8,607 nucleotides of DNA from Chloroflexota bacterium (GTDB lineage: Bacteria; Chloroflexota; UBA5177; JANWHV01): NCBI GenBank assembly GCA_025450255.1, contig JANWHV010000153.1:1-8607 (forward strand), written 5' to 3'. A program made the translations under genes and the position numbers. Below, in pieces: positions 1-6,682 of the stretch; the first letter of the stretch is position 1, and each line of letters begins with the position of its first letter. The notes beneath the pieces were generated by a model, which saw nothing but the letters and a program-made list of their open reading frames with translations, searched no databases and had not been told where the DNA came from.

Positions 1-411
1 ATTCAGCAGGTGTTGTATGCCGACCGGATCCTCGACGCCTTCACGCAGGCTGACCCAGCTGAACGTGCTGAGAAAGGGCGGCAGCAGATCAGGGTCAAAC
101 GGCTCGGGTACGCCGGGCAGCAGCACCGGGAAGCAGCGAAAGGTGGGATCCTTGGCTGCCCGGTCCAAAGCCAGCCGCACCTCCATGGCAGACCAGGCGC
201 CGACGCTATTTGGCCCCACGAACACCGCGCACGAGCGGCTGCCGCGCACCCCGGCGGCTAGCTCCACCTGCCAGTCGCCACCGGGGGTCAGGCGCCACTG
301 GTCCAGCCAGGGCTCCATCCCGGCCGCCCGCAGCGCGTGGGCGACCGCCACCACGGCTGGACGATCCTTACTGTTATAGGAGAGGAACACGTCGTAGCGT
401 TGCTCGATCAT
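1..411 (-). CDS. TIR-domain protein, N-terminal part (cut by window edge)
   Basis: The reading frame stays open to base 1, so only the first 137 residues are present. They form a TIR domain, beginning with YDVFLSYNSKDR (strand A and box 1) soon after the start. A BB-loop region follows (WLDQWRLTPGGDW), then CAVFVGPNS, then GAWSAMEVRLAL, which contains a W-x3-E motif at the position of the catalytic glutamate of NAD-cleaving TIR domains (E77). Bacterial TIR domains of this kind usually sense or signal by degrading or remodelling NAD+, often in anti-phage defence, and are commonly fused to STAND NTPase, WD40 or other domains. The partner here lies outside the window. An ATG at 429 is possible, but it sits just behind a GC hairpin (434-447) without a Shine-Dalgarno sequence. 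The ATG at 411 has GGAAGG seven bases upstream (419-424), so I prefer it. TIR assignment is strong; NADase activity is inferred. Confidence 0.88.
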   Translation of the reverse strand, partial: MIEQRYDVFLSYNSKDRPAVVAVAHALRAAGMEPWLDQWRLTPGGDWQVELAAGVRGSRSCAVFVGPNSVGAWSAMEVRLALDRAAKDPTFRCFPVLLPGVPEPFDPDLLPPFLSTFSWVSLREGVEDPVGIQHLLN

Positions 412-493
412 CACGTCGCCTTCCGCCATGGCAGCCGGCTCGCCGGCCTGAGCCGCCGTTGCTCACCACGCTACTCAGGTTCGGTCTGCTGAG

Positions 494-499
494 AGTATA
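494..499 (-). promoter_or_regulatory. Candidate -10 box upstream of the TIR gene
   Basis: The minus strand reads TATACT here, five of six matches to the bacterial -10 consensus, in an otherwise GC-rich stretch 65-83 bases upstream of the two possible TIR starts. No good -35 hexamer lies 16-18 bases further upstream, so this is only a candidate. It would give the TIR gene its own promoter, separate from the FAD oxidoreductase gene behind it. Confidence 0.35.
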
Positions 500-653
500 G
501 CTAACCGCTGCCTAATGCATGGTTCGGCGCATGGCAGAGTACCTGAGACATATGCCTCGATCAACGCTGACGCCAAACCGCGGCCTTCCGACCCCGCTGA
601 TGATCCATTGATGCACGACTCTTCTTCCTGATCGCTCCCAGTTTGCCAAGCGC

Positions 654-689
654 GGCCGTGCCCCCACCAAGGAGAGCGGGGGCACGGTC
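654..689 (-). terminator. Strong hairpin downstream of the FAD oxidoreductase gene
   Basis: CCGTGCCCCC at 656-665 pairs perfectly with GGGGGCACGG at 678-687, giving a 10-base-pair stem and a 12-base loop. A G-T wobble and one more G-C pair extend it to 654-689. It lies about 45 bases past the stop of the minus-strand gene, the right place for transcript termination or 3'-end protection. There is no T-run after the stem in the minus direction, so it is not a textbook Rho-independent terminator. Confidence 0.5.
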
Positions 690-731
690 ATGGACGCTAC
701 CGATGCTCGCCCAAGCAGCGCGGGCGAAAGC

Positions 732-2138
732 CTACGCCGTTGGCGTGATGTTTTGATTCGTATGAAAGAGATTGGTGGGGTCGTAGACGGCTTTGATCCG
801 GGCCAGGCGCGCGTAATTCTCTCGATACGCGGCCTTGACGTTGTCCTCGCCCTCATCCATGATCATATTCACGTAGGCACCGCCGGCGGAGTGCGGGTGG
901 AGTGCCAGCCAATAGTCCTTCGCCCACTGGATCATGCGCTCGTTGCTGGCCGGGTCGGGATCGACGCCCACGATCACCTCGGCGAAGTTAGCGTCACGGA
1001 AGCTGAACGCCGTATCGTTTCGCCCGGCTCGCTGGGCCGCGCCGTTAAGGGGATAGATATGCATGGTCGAGTGCATGGTGGGTAGCTGAGCGCCGTACTT
1101 CGCATGCAGATCTATTGCGGTGTCGCTCAAGTCCTTAAAGAAATCGGCCTTCCAATACCACTGTAGGCCGGCTGGATACAGTGCATCGAACAGACCCTGC
1201 AGCACCGGCCAGGGGATAGGACCAGCGAAGTCCACCGCTGGTGGGCCGAACGCACGAATCGCCTTGAATGCTTCATCGGCCTGATCGAGCGGCCCTGTGT
1301 AACACCACACGACCGCGCACATCTTCGTGAGGTGGTACTGCTCCGGGAACGGCGGCACCGGCGGCACCGTAATGAAGGCGAACCAGCCGTTGATGTTCTC
1401 GGGCGCGGTAAGGATGAAGTCGCGCCACCACTTGAGGAGATCCTGGGCCATTTCCATCGGCCACAACATAGGTCCGCCATAGACCGTGCTGATCGGGTGC
1501 AAACGGAACAGGAACGAGGTCACGACGCCGAAGTTGCCGCCGCCGCCGCGGACGGCCCAGAACAGGTCGGCGTGTTGCTCCGCGTCGGCGGTGACAAAGC
1601 TGCCGTCGGCCAATACCATGTCCACGCCGAGCAGGTTGTCGAGCGTCAGACCGTGGGCGCGCGAGAGGTAGCCGATGCCGCCGCCCAGGGTCAGGCCGCC
1701 TACTCCGGTCGAGGAGACGAACCCGCTTGGCGTCGCCAGACCGAAGGGGTGGGTCGCATGATCAACATCGCCCCAGACGCAGCCGCCCTCGACCCGTACC
1801 GTACGATCGGCTGGATCGACGCGGATGCCTTTCATGCGCGACAGATCGATCATCAGGCCGTCATCACACGTACCCAATCCGGCGCCGTTATGCCCGCCGC
1901 CGCGGACGGCAAGGGTGAGTTGGTGCTGGTGGGCGAAATTGACGGCGTGAATCACGTCGGCCACGTCGACGCAACAGGCGATCAGCGCCGGTCGCCGGTC
2001 GATCATGCCATTGTACACCTGGCGGACTTGCTCGTAGCTTGGGTCTCCCGGTTGGACCAGTTCGCCGCGTATGCGCGACTGGAGGTCCTGCACCGCGGCG
2101 GCGTCCAACGTGACAGTGCTCCGCGCCTGTGTGATCAT
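732..2138 (-). CDS. FAD-dependent oxidoreductase, berberine-bridge (BBE-like) family
   Basis: This 468-residue protein has the full layout of the FAD-linked oxidase (PCMH fold) family with a C-terminal berberine-bridge segment. VRGGGHNGAG (H83) carries the histidine that binds FAD covalently in this family. GVGGLTLGGGIGYLSR and RGGGGNFGVVTSF are further FAD-binding motifs, and YDPTNLFHTNQNI near the C-terminus is the BBE signature. Relatives oxidise sugars, alkaloids or polyketides using O2; the substrate here cannot be read. At the position of the second flavin-linking cysteine of bicovalent members (before the GVGG motif) there is valine, so single covalent attachment through histidine is expected. 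The frame extends upstream, but the ATG at 2138 has GGGAG seven bases before it (2146-2150) and gives the usual family length. A second possible start is the ATG at 2165 (AGGTGG, 8 bases upstream). No signal peptide is seen, so it is probably cytoplasmic. Confidence 0.9.
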   Translation of the reverse strand: MITQARSTVTLDAAAVQDLQSRIRGELVQPGDPSYEQVRQVYNGMIDRRPALIACCVDVADVIHAVNFAHQHQLTLAVRGGGHNGAGLGTCDDGLMIDLSRMKGIRVDPADRTVRVEGGCVWGDVDHATHPFGLATPSGFVSSTGVGGLTLGGGIGYLSRAHGLTLDNLLGVDMVLADGSFVTADAEQHADLFWAVRGGGGNFGVVTSFLFRLHPISTVYGGPMLWPMEMAQDLLKWWRDFILTAPENINGWFAFITVPPVPPFPEQYHLTKMCAVVWCYTGPLDQADEAFKAIRAFGPPAVDFAGPIPWPVLQGLFDALYPAGLQWYWKADFFKDLSDTAIDLHAKYGAQLPTMHSTMHIYPLNGAAQRAGRNDTAFSFRDANFAEVIVGVDPDPASNERMIQWAKDYWLALHPHSAGGAYVNMIMDEGEDNVKAAYRENYARLARIKAVYDPTNLFHTNQNITPTA

Positions 2139-2207
2139 GTAAGTTCTCCCATGTGTGCTGCTCATGATGCCTACCACCTGTAGGGTCGGATAAACAAATG
2201 CAAAGGT

Positions 2208-2225
2208 AGCGTTAGCATAGGGTTG
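2208..2225 (-). promoter_or_regulatory. Heptad-repeat site A (candidate SARP-type operator)
   Basis: The minus strand reads CAACCCT-ATGC-TAACGCT: two similar 7-base units (5 of 7 matching) separated by 4 bases. It ends 70 bases before the preferred start of the FAD oxidoreductase. The same arrangement occurs in the same orientation at 3464-3481 and 3539-3556. Similarity to site B extends past the repeat through an ACCYTTGC stretch. SARP regulators are known to bind 7-base direct repeats with 4-base spacing close to the -35 region; assignment to such a regulator is an inference. Confidence 0.4.
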
Positions 2226-2319
2226 GATTCGTAGAGATAGGCGATCGGAGATCACCACGGGGGTCCCCTGCCTTTATGGGCTGGGTGAAGCATGAGGAAA
2301 CTCCTGGCCCGGCATGCCA

Positions 2320-2754
2320 TCACCGTACGTGAATCAGTATGGTGTCAAATACGTACCATCCTGAGTTCTGACCATCGGTCAGATAGGCCTGGACTCCAAT
2401 GACGTAGTTGCCTGCATGGCGATAACCGTGGCGTGAACTCAGGCCGCGGGCCTGCGCGCCATCGCCGAACGTCCAGCGCCACGGGGTCGTGAACGCGCTG
2501 GGTGGCAGCGTCCATAACACCCTGCCCCGGATTTCGCTGAACAGCACCGGCCGGCCGGCCGAATAGACGCCCGGCGCCACGAACGGCGCCCACGTCGCCA
2601 GTTGTCCCTGGGCCGGTGGCGTCCCATTCACGCCGACCATGCGTCCATTGACCAGCAGGGAGGGCACGCCGTCGAGACCGCATGCGCGGGTCATGCCTAT
2701 ACCAAGGAGTAAGGCTCCTATCGCCAGGCCAGGCGTGATGACCTGCCTTCGCAT
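2320..2754 (-). CDS. Small secreted PKD-domain protein
   Basis: This is a 144-residue protein. It begins MRRQ, followed by a hydrophobic stretch (VITPGLAIGALLLGIGM) that looks like an export signal ending near TRA-C. The sequence TRAC lacks the leucine of a proper lipobox, so a lipoprotein is possible but not supported. The C-terminal half contains WRWTFGDG, then a HGYRHAGNYVIGVQAYL segment, the hallmark of a PKD beta-sandwich (W-x-FGDG followed by H-x-Y...G-Y-V). PKD domains act outside the cell in protein or carbohydrate binding; no enzyme domain is present. Two adjacent ATGs exist at 2757 and 2754. GAGG at 2761-2764 is 6 bases from the second but only 3 from the first, so the second is chosen. 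It follows the cupin gene by about 95 bases on the same strand, probably in one transcript, and both products appear to be exported. Confidence 0.72.
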   Translation of the reverse strand: MRRQVITPGLAIGALLLGIGMTRACGLDGVPSLLVNGRMVGVNGTPPAQGQLATWAPFVAPGVYSAGRPVLFSEIRGRVLWTLPPSAFTTPWRWTFGDGAQARGLSSRHGYRHAGNYVIGVQAYLTDGQNSGWYVFDTILIHVR

Positions 2755-2786
2755 CATATACCTCGCTTTCGAGATCCACGCCGGCA

Positions 2787-2826
2787 GTGCGGGGGCCATG
2801 CCGGCCCGGTGGAACGGCCCCCGCGC
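2787..2826 (-). other. Stable hairpin between the cupin and PKD genes
   Basis: GGGGGCC at 2791-2797 pairs with GGCCCCC at 2816-2822. Four more outer pairs, one of them G-T, extend the stem to 11 base pairs (2787-2797 with 2816-2826) around an 18-base loop. It lies wholly in the roughly 95-base gap between the cupin stop and the PKD start. No T-run follows, so partial termination or a processing and stability element separating the expression levels of the two genes is more likely than full termination. Confidence 0.4.
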
Positions 2827-2849
2827 CGCGTGGTTCACAGTACCGCCGG

Positions 2850-3332
2850 CTACTTCAGGGCGATGGTGCCGTCGGCTCCGGGCGGCAGAAACTGCAGGTA
2901 GAAGACCTCGGATGGCAGTATCACATGGAGCGTGTGGACATGCCCTGGCGGCTCGGCGAAGAATGAGCCGGCACAGTAGGTGACGGTACCCTTCGCATCC
3001 GTGATCTCCAGATCGCCCGCTATGACGTAGACAAAGGTGGGGCCGCCATGCACATGCTTGAACGTGAAGCCCGCCGGAAAGGCGGCATACACCGGCACAC
3101 CCGTGGCAGTGCCGGCTGGTAAGGCGATAGCGGAGAATGTGGCCAGCGGCGTGAGTGGCTTCGCGCGGCTCGCGGTCGCGCAGGCGGCTCCCGCCGCGAT
3201 GGCGTTGCCGTGTGACGCAACGGCATGGTGCTGGACGCCGGAGCTCAGGCCGGCCACCAGCAGCACGGCGATGAGACTCCACCGGCGGTACGCCCAGCTT
3301 CGCGCGGGAGTGGTCAGCAAGATGTTCTTCAT
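2850..3332 (-). CDS. Secreted single-domain cupin protein
   Basis: This 160-residue protein has an export signal: a charged start containing RR at 16-17, a hydrophobic core (LIAVLLVAGL), and a likely cleavage after AVA (about residue 39). The mature part is one cupin barrel. Motif 1 is FKHVHGGPTFVYVIAGDLEI (H93, H95) and motif 2 is AGSFFAEPPGHVHTLH (H131 or H133). The histidine ligands of the metal site are present, but the glutamate expected three or four residues after HxH is replaced by threonine or phenylalanine, so metal binding may be altered. Cupins of this size range from dioxygenases and isomerases to sugar or signal binders; function is not readable. AGGGAG (3341-3346) lies 8 bases before the ATG at 3332, which fixes the start; an in-frame start further upstream would lose both the ribosome site and the signal peptide. 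It is the first gene of the cupin-PKD pair, with two heptad-repeat sites upstream. Confidence 0.85.
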   Translation of the reverse strand: MKNILLTTPARSWAYRRWSLIAVLLVAGLSSGVQHHAVASHGNAIAAGAACATASRAKPLTPLATFSAIALPAGTATGVPVYAAFPAGFTFKHVHGGPTFVYVIAGDLEITDAKGTVTYCAGSFFAEPPGHVHTLHVILPSEVFYLQFLPPGADGTIALK

Positions 3333-3463
3333 TTTTGAAACTCCCTTATACTGCAATGCCTGCGTTCAAGCATTTTTCTCTACTCGGATCTACCCCCGTA
3401 ATGGTCGTTTCCGTACCGGTTCTCCCTCCTTTCCCATGGGGTTGGAAGGAGCGTAGCAAGGGT

Positions 3464-3481
3464 GGCGTTAGCAATACGTTG
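3464..3481 (-). promoter_or_regulatory. Heptad-repeat site B (candidate SARP-type operator)
   Basis: The minus strand reads CAACGTA-TTGC-TAACGCC, two 7-base units at an 11-base pitch. Over 27 bases (3455-3481 against 2199-2225) it matches site A at 21 positions, although the surrounding DNA differs. It lies 132 bases upstream of the cupin start. Confidence 0.4.
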
Positions 3482-3538
3482 GCTTGACACGGAAGAGAAT
3501 GAGCACTCAGGCGCCGACAAGCCGTGCCGGGAGCCGTA

Positions 3539-3556
3539 AGCGTTAGCCGTCCGTTA
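3539..3556 (-). promoter_or_regulatory. Heptad-repeat site C (candidate SARP-type operator)
   Basis: The minus strand reads TAACGGA-CGGC-TAACGCT, the clearest direct repeat of the three (TAACG in both units). It has the same orientation as site B and is 75 bases, about seven helical turns, upstream of it. Confidence 0.38.
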
Positions 3557-3575
3557 TCTTGGCTTATTCATGGGC

Positions 3576-3602
3576 TATTGGCCGGGCGGGCTAAAGCCAA
3601 TA
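3576..3602 (-). terminator. Hairpin downstream of the broken SARP gene
   Basis: TATTGGC at 3576-3582 and GCCAATA at 3596-3602 form a perfect 7-base-pair stem with a 13-base loop, about 55 bases past the SARP stop codon. A second weaker inverted repeat (GCCTAA with TTAGGC, 3622-3660) overlaps the stop codon itself. Neither has a following T-run, so a terminator role is only suggested by position. Confidence 0.3.
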
Positions 3603-3654
3603 TGGTTTAACCAACGAGCGCGGCCTAAAGACTGGGGTTGCCTGCGATGCTGGG

Positions 3655-5457
3655 TTAGGCTGGCAGCGACCGGGCGGCCCGCGCGACCGGCGTGTCGAGC
3701 CCTTCCGTAAACCAGCCGTGCAGATCCGCCAGCAGACGCCGACCCTCATCGGCGCGCTGCCGCGAGCTCCACAATTGGGCCAGGTTTGTGGCCGCCCGCA
3801 ACTCCAGTGACTTGGCCTGCTGGGCACGCGCGATCTCTAGCGCCCGCAGCAACGCCGCTTCGGCGTCCTGCTCCCGCGCGCCAGAGGCCAGCAACAGTTC
3901 GCCCCGCAACCGGTGTAGCTCCGCGTCCCACCACCGCTCGTTGCGAGCGTGAGCTGCCACCAGCCCCTCATCGAGCACCGTGAGCCCTTCGTCACCGCGC
4001 CCGGCTTTACCGCATACTCGCGCGAGTAGCGACAGAAAGTAGGGCAGACGCAATCGGGCACCGGTCGCGGTGAATGCCGTGATGGAGTCGCGAAGCCGGG
4101 TAATGTGCTCCGCGTCCGGTTGCTCCCACGCCCATGCGAAGTCCACCAGGATCGCCGACCAAGCTTGATAGTAGAGCGCCTTGTATTCGGTCGCAAGCGC
4201 GAACGCTTCCTCCGCGTGTGCTCTGGCCGCGGCATCGTCCGCGCGGAACTGCATGAGGGTGGCCAGATAGGCCGCCGCCAGCGCCTGGCTGAAGGGTTGG
4301 GCCAGGTCGCGGGCGATCTGGACGGCTTCACGACAGCGGGTCAGCGCCGACTCTGGATAGCCCAGGCACCACAGCGCATGCCCATGCCAGGCCCGTGCGT
4401 GCACCATATAGTTGACCCCATGCGCCTCCTGGATCCGCCGCATTTGGTCGGGGTCATGAACGGCGATAAGCTCCGTGAAGCGATCGTTGGCTTGCGTCAA
4501 CTCCCCTCGGTGCATACGGGCACCGTTGAGCATTACTCCGGTATACAGCGGCGGCGTCATACCGGCTGACCGCTGATACAGCGTGTCCAGCTTGTCAGAA
4601 ATGTGTTGGACCTCATCGAATCGAGCTTGCACGACATAGACTGATTGCAGCCCGTTAAGCACCTGCGCGAGTTGTCCATCATTGCCGACCGTATCGCATA
4701 GCGCCAGGGCCCGATCAAGCGCGTGCTCCGCCTCCGGCGCGGTCCATCCTTTTGTTACTCGCAGGGCCGGCGCCAACGACAGGAGCAGAGTCAGTTCCCG
4801 GATGTCGCGCTTCATGCCGGCCGGGAGCCCTTCGAGGAGCTTCAGCCCGCGCGACAGCAGGCTGATCGCGTCGTCGTTCGCGTAGACACGCTGGGCGACC
4901 ACCGCCGCGCGCTGGTAGTAGGGAATTGCCTGCTCGGCCATGCCCGCGTGCTCGTAATGGAAGGCGATCTGGCCGCTTACCGGATCGAGATCATCCGCGT
5001 TGGCGGTCTCGAACGCCAGCGCGATGCGCCGATGGAACAATCGGCGCTGCGGCGCGCTGATCTCCGCGTAGGCGACCTCGCGCAGCTTGTCATGGGTGAA
5101 GTCATAGGTGTTGGCGCCATGCTCGCGGACAATGCGCTTGTTCCAGAGTTCATCCAGCGTGTCGGCCACACTCTTTTCGTCGCCATGTCCGGCACGGAGC
5201 AGGATGTCCAGGCTGAACGCGCGGCCAAGGGCGGCGGCAAGGCCAACGAACTCGCGCGCGGACGCGGATAGCTGCGCGAGGCGGCCGGCGATCATCGTGT
5301 AGACCCGTGGCGGGAGCGGCGGCCGGTCTTCAGCAAACGGCTCTTCGATGAGGGTAGCCTCCAGAGCGGGTTCGGGCATCTGGCCGAGGCCCGCGCGCAC
5401 GGTTTCGACCACGAAGAGCGGGTTCCCTTCAGTCTCACGATACAGGCGCAGGGCCCA
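3655..5457 (-). pseudogene. C-terminal fragment of a SARP/ATPase/TPR transcriptional activator
   Basis: This is a 600-codon open stretch. It begins with ALRLYRETEGNPLFVVE, typical of the end of the NTPase domain in large LuxR/SARP-type activators, then a winged-helix-like segment ending in YDFTHDKLREVAYAEIS. The rest is helical, TPR-like sequence, with repeated alanine-rich helices such as AIPYYQRAAVVAQRVY and ALTRCREAVQIARDLA. No Walker A or Walker B motif and no DNA-binding domain are present, so this part alone could not act as the regulator. There is no ATG near the front: the frame is entered through a TGA at 5458-5460 immediately upstream, and the first usable start is an internal GTG at 5412 without a ribosome site. 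The DNA-binding head lies directly upstream in a different frame. I read this as the tail of one gene broken by internal deletion. The sequence remains otherwise intact and without stops, so the deletion may be recent. Confidence 0.75.
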
Positions 5458-5630
5458 TCAGGCCAAAACAGGTAGGCTAGATGCTGGCGTGGTTGCGGCG
5501 CGTCGCGATGCAACAGTAGGTAGGCGAGCATCGAATGCAGACGGGCGCTGCTGACCCCCAACACCGGCGCGTCCCCGTAGACCAAGCTGAACTCGCCGAG
5601 GAGTCGTATCCGTAGGATCGTCACCGCCAC
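5457..5630 (-). pseudogene. N-terminal DNA-binding fragment of the same SARP activator
   Basis: The 58 residues from the GTG at 5630 match the start of a SARP (OmpR-type winged helix) domain: LRIRLLGEFSLVYGDAPVLG, then SARLHSMLAYLLLHRDAP, then QHLAYLFWPD. GGAGG at 5636-5640 is 5 bases from the GTG, giving the family's usual start a few residues before LRIRLLGEF. Just after FWPD, where the rest of the winged helix and the BTAD domain should follow, the family similarity stops and shifts to another frame that resumes at the end of the ATPase domain. The frame itself runs on to 5292 as unrelated residues. The remaining half of the DNA-binding domain, the whole BTAD domain and most of the ATPase domain are missing, an estimated 400 or more residues by comparison with the family layout. 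SARP activators switch on neighbouring biosynthetic or accessory genes, here probably the cupin/PKD/FAD group. Confidence 0.75.
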
Positions 5631-5827
5631 CGTCGCCTCCTCGTCACGGCGCGCGCAGTCGTGAATAGGATTCATCGATATCACGCGCGACCCGGCACGG
5701 CCTCGTGGTCGAAGCGCCCGAACGAACCCTCACGTGGCTGGCAACAGCTGATGGCGGCATCGACAGCTCCATTACGGGCTTGTTGGATGCCATGTGCAAT
5801 GCCAGGCAGGCTTCAGCCACCTTAGCG

Positions 5828-6682
5828 TCATTCCTGCCGCTGGGCCCACGCGCGGAACGCGGTTGGGGTCAATCCCTCCTTGAGATGGAATACCCGCGAG
5901 AAATAGTAGGGATCCCCGAACCCAACCGCGTCCGCCACCTCGGCCACGCCCATGCGCGTATGGGCCAGCAGTTCCCTGGCCCGGTCGAGCCGGATGCGCA
6001 GCAGGTAGTCGGTGATCGACTGGCCGGTCACCTCCTTGAAGCGGCGCCGCAGGGTCGAATAGCCGATGCCGCACTCGTCCGCCACCGCGTGAAGGTCGAG
6101 AGGCTGCAAGGCGCCCGCTTGAATCAGCGCGACCGCCCGCGGGAGGGCCAGGGCCCCCGTAGGGGGATTGGCCTCGGTTGAACGGCTCGATCCGTGGGCC
6201 ACGACGGCGAGTCGATAGATCAGGGAGGCGCCCAGGGCGCCGGCAAGTGGAGCGCCGGCGGCAAAATCGGCGCGGATCCGGCCAAACAGAGCCTCGATCT
6301 GGGACGCGTCATCTGGTCGTACGACAGGACGGGCGCGCGAAAGCCAACCCAGAAGCTCAAAAGAATGGGCCAGGGGCCCCGTGAAGGTCGCCCACTGCGC
6401 CGACCAGCCGGCGGCCCCAGGCACGCAGCTGAGTGCCACGCCTGGGAACAGCCAGAACAGATCGCCTGCCTCAACCGCGATCCGGCTCGCCGGCTCCCCT
6501 GTCTCGATCCAGCCCGAGCCGGCATAGACATACGCCACGGCGTAGCTGCCAAGGCCGAGCCGCTCGCCGCGATCTCGCCGGTTGGCGATCGACCCATAGC
6601 CCGTACAGGTCAGGCCCACGAGCCGGTGTCCGGCGGTCGGCATCGCATGGTGAACAACATCCGGAAGTGGGTGTTCGGTCAT
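5828..6682 (-). CDS. AraC-family transcriptional regulator
   Basis: This 284-residue protein has an N-terminal AraC-type ligand-binding cupin fold (for example LGSYAVAYVYAGSGWIET and VEAGDLFWLFPGVALS) and a C-terminal double helix-turn-helix at about residues 181-280. The first helix-turn-helix includes LHAVADECGIGYSTLRRRFKE. The second includes VAEVADAVGFGDPYYFSRVF, followed by the G-x-TPTAFR ending typical of the family. Such proteins usually respond to a sugar or another small molecule; the ligand is not readable. The ATG at 6682 has GGGGGA seven bases upstream (6690-6695) and is preferred over an ATG at 6697 that lacks one. It is divergent from the NlpC/P60 gene and about 200 bases upstream of the broken SARP gene on the same strand. 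Bases 5685-5827 between them hold no gene or clear terminator. Confidence 0.92.
   Translation of the reverse strand: MTEHPLPDVVHHAMPTAGHRLVGLTCTGYGSIANRRDRGERLGLGSYAVAYVYAGSGWIETGEPASRIAVEAGDLFWLFPGVALSCVPGAAGWSAQWATFTGPLAHSFELLGWLSRARPVVRPDDASQIEALFGRIRADFAAGAPLAGALGASLIYRLAVVAHGSSRSTEANPPTGALALPRAVALIQAGALQPLDLHAVADECGIGYSTLRRRFKEVTGQSITDYLLRIRLDRARELLAHTRMGVAEVADAVGFGDPYYFSRVFHLKEGLTPTAFRAWAQRQE

Larger units (their letters stand above)
430..731. other. Intergenic region between TIR gene and FAD oxidoreductase gene
   Basis: This stretch of about 300 bases holds no supported gene. Its identifiable contents are a GC hairpin next to the upstream TIR start (434-447), the TATACT candidate promoter at 494-499, and a strong hairpin at 654-689 just past the FAD oxidoreductase stop. 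Bases 500-650 show nothing I recognise. Short open frames here have no ribosome-binding site and no recognisable protein. Confidence 0.6.
3333..3654. other. Intergenic region upstream of the cupin gene
   Basis: These 322 bases separate the cupin start from the stop of the broken SARP gene and hold no supported ORF. They contain the cupin ribosome site, heptad-repeat sites B and C, and an inverted repeat at 3576-3602. No clear -35/-10 pair facing the cupin gene was found, which would be expected of a promoter that depends on an activator. Confidence 0.6.

Noticed and set aside
690..1085. Plus-strand ORF of 131 residues beginning MDATDARPSSAGES
   Set aside because: Most of it is antisense to the FAD oxidoreductase C-terminus, and its start falls at the edge of the hairpin at 654-689; no family similarity seen.
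1332..2183. Plus-strand ORF of 283 residues
   Set aside because: It lies wholly antisense to the well-supported FAD oxidoreductase, has no recognisable motif, and such long shadows are common in GC-rich DNA.
2139..2258. Forty-residue N-terminal extension of the FAD oxidoreductase
   Set aside because: It would run through repeat site A, has no family similarity, and a well-placed GGGAG supports the shorter start.
3484..3512. TTGACA at 3484-3489 as a plus-strand -35 box
   Set aside because: The hexamer 17 bases downstream (TCAGGC) is a poor -10, and no plus-strand gene follows.
3655..5412. Independent functional TPR protein started at the GTG at 5412
   Set aside because: There is no ribosome site, the start falls inside a conserved FVVE motif, and the matching DNA-binding head lies just upstream in another frame.
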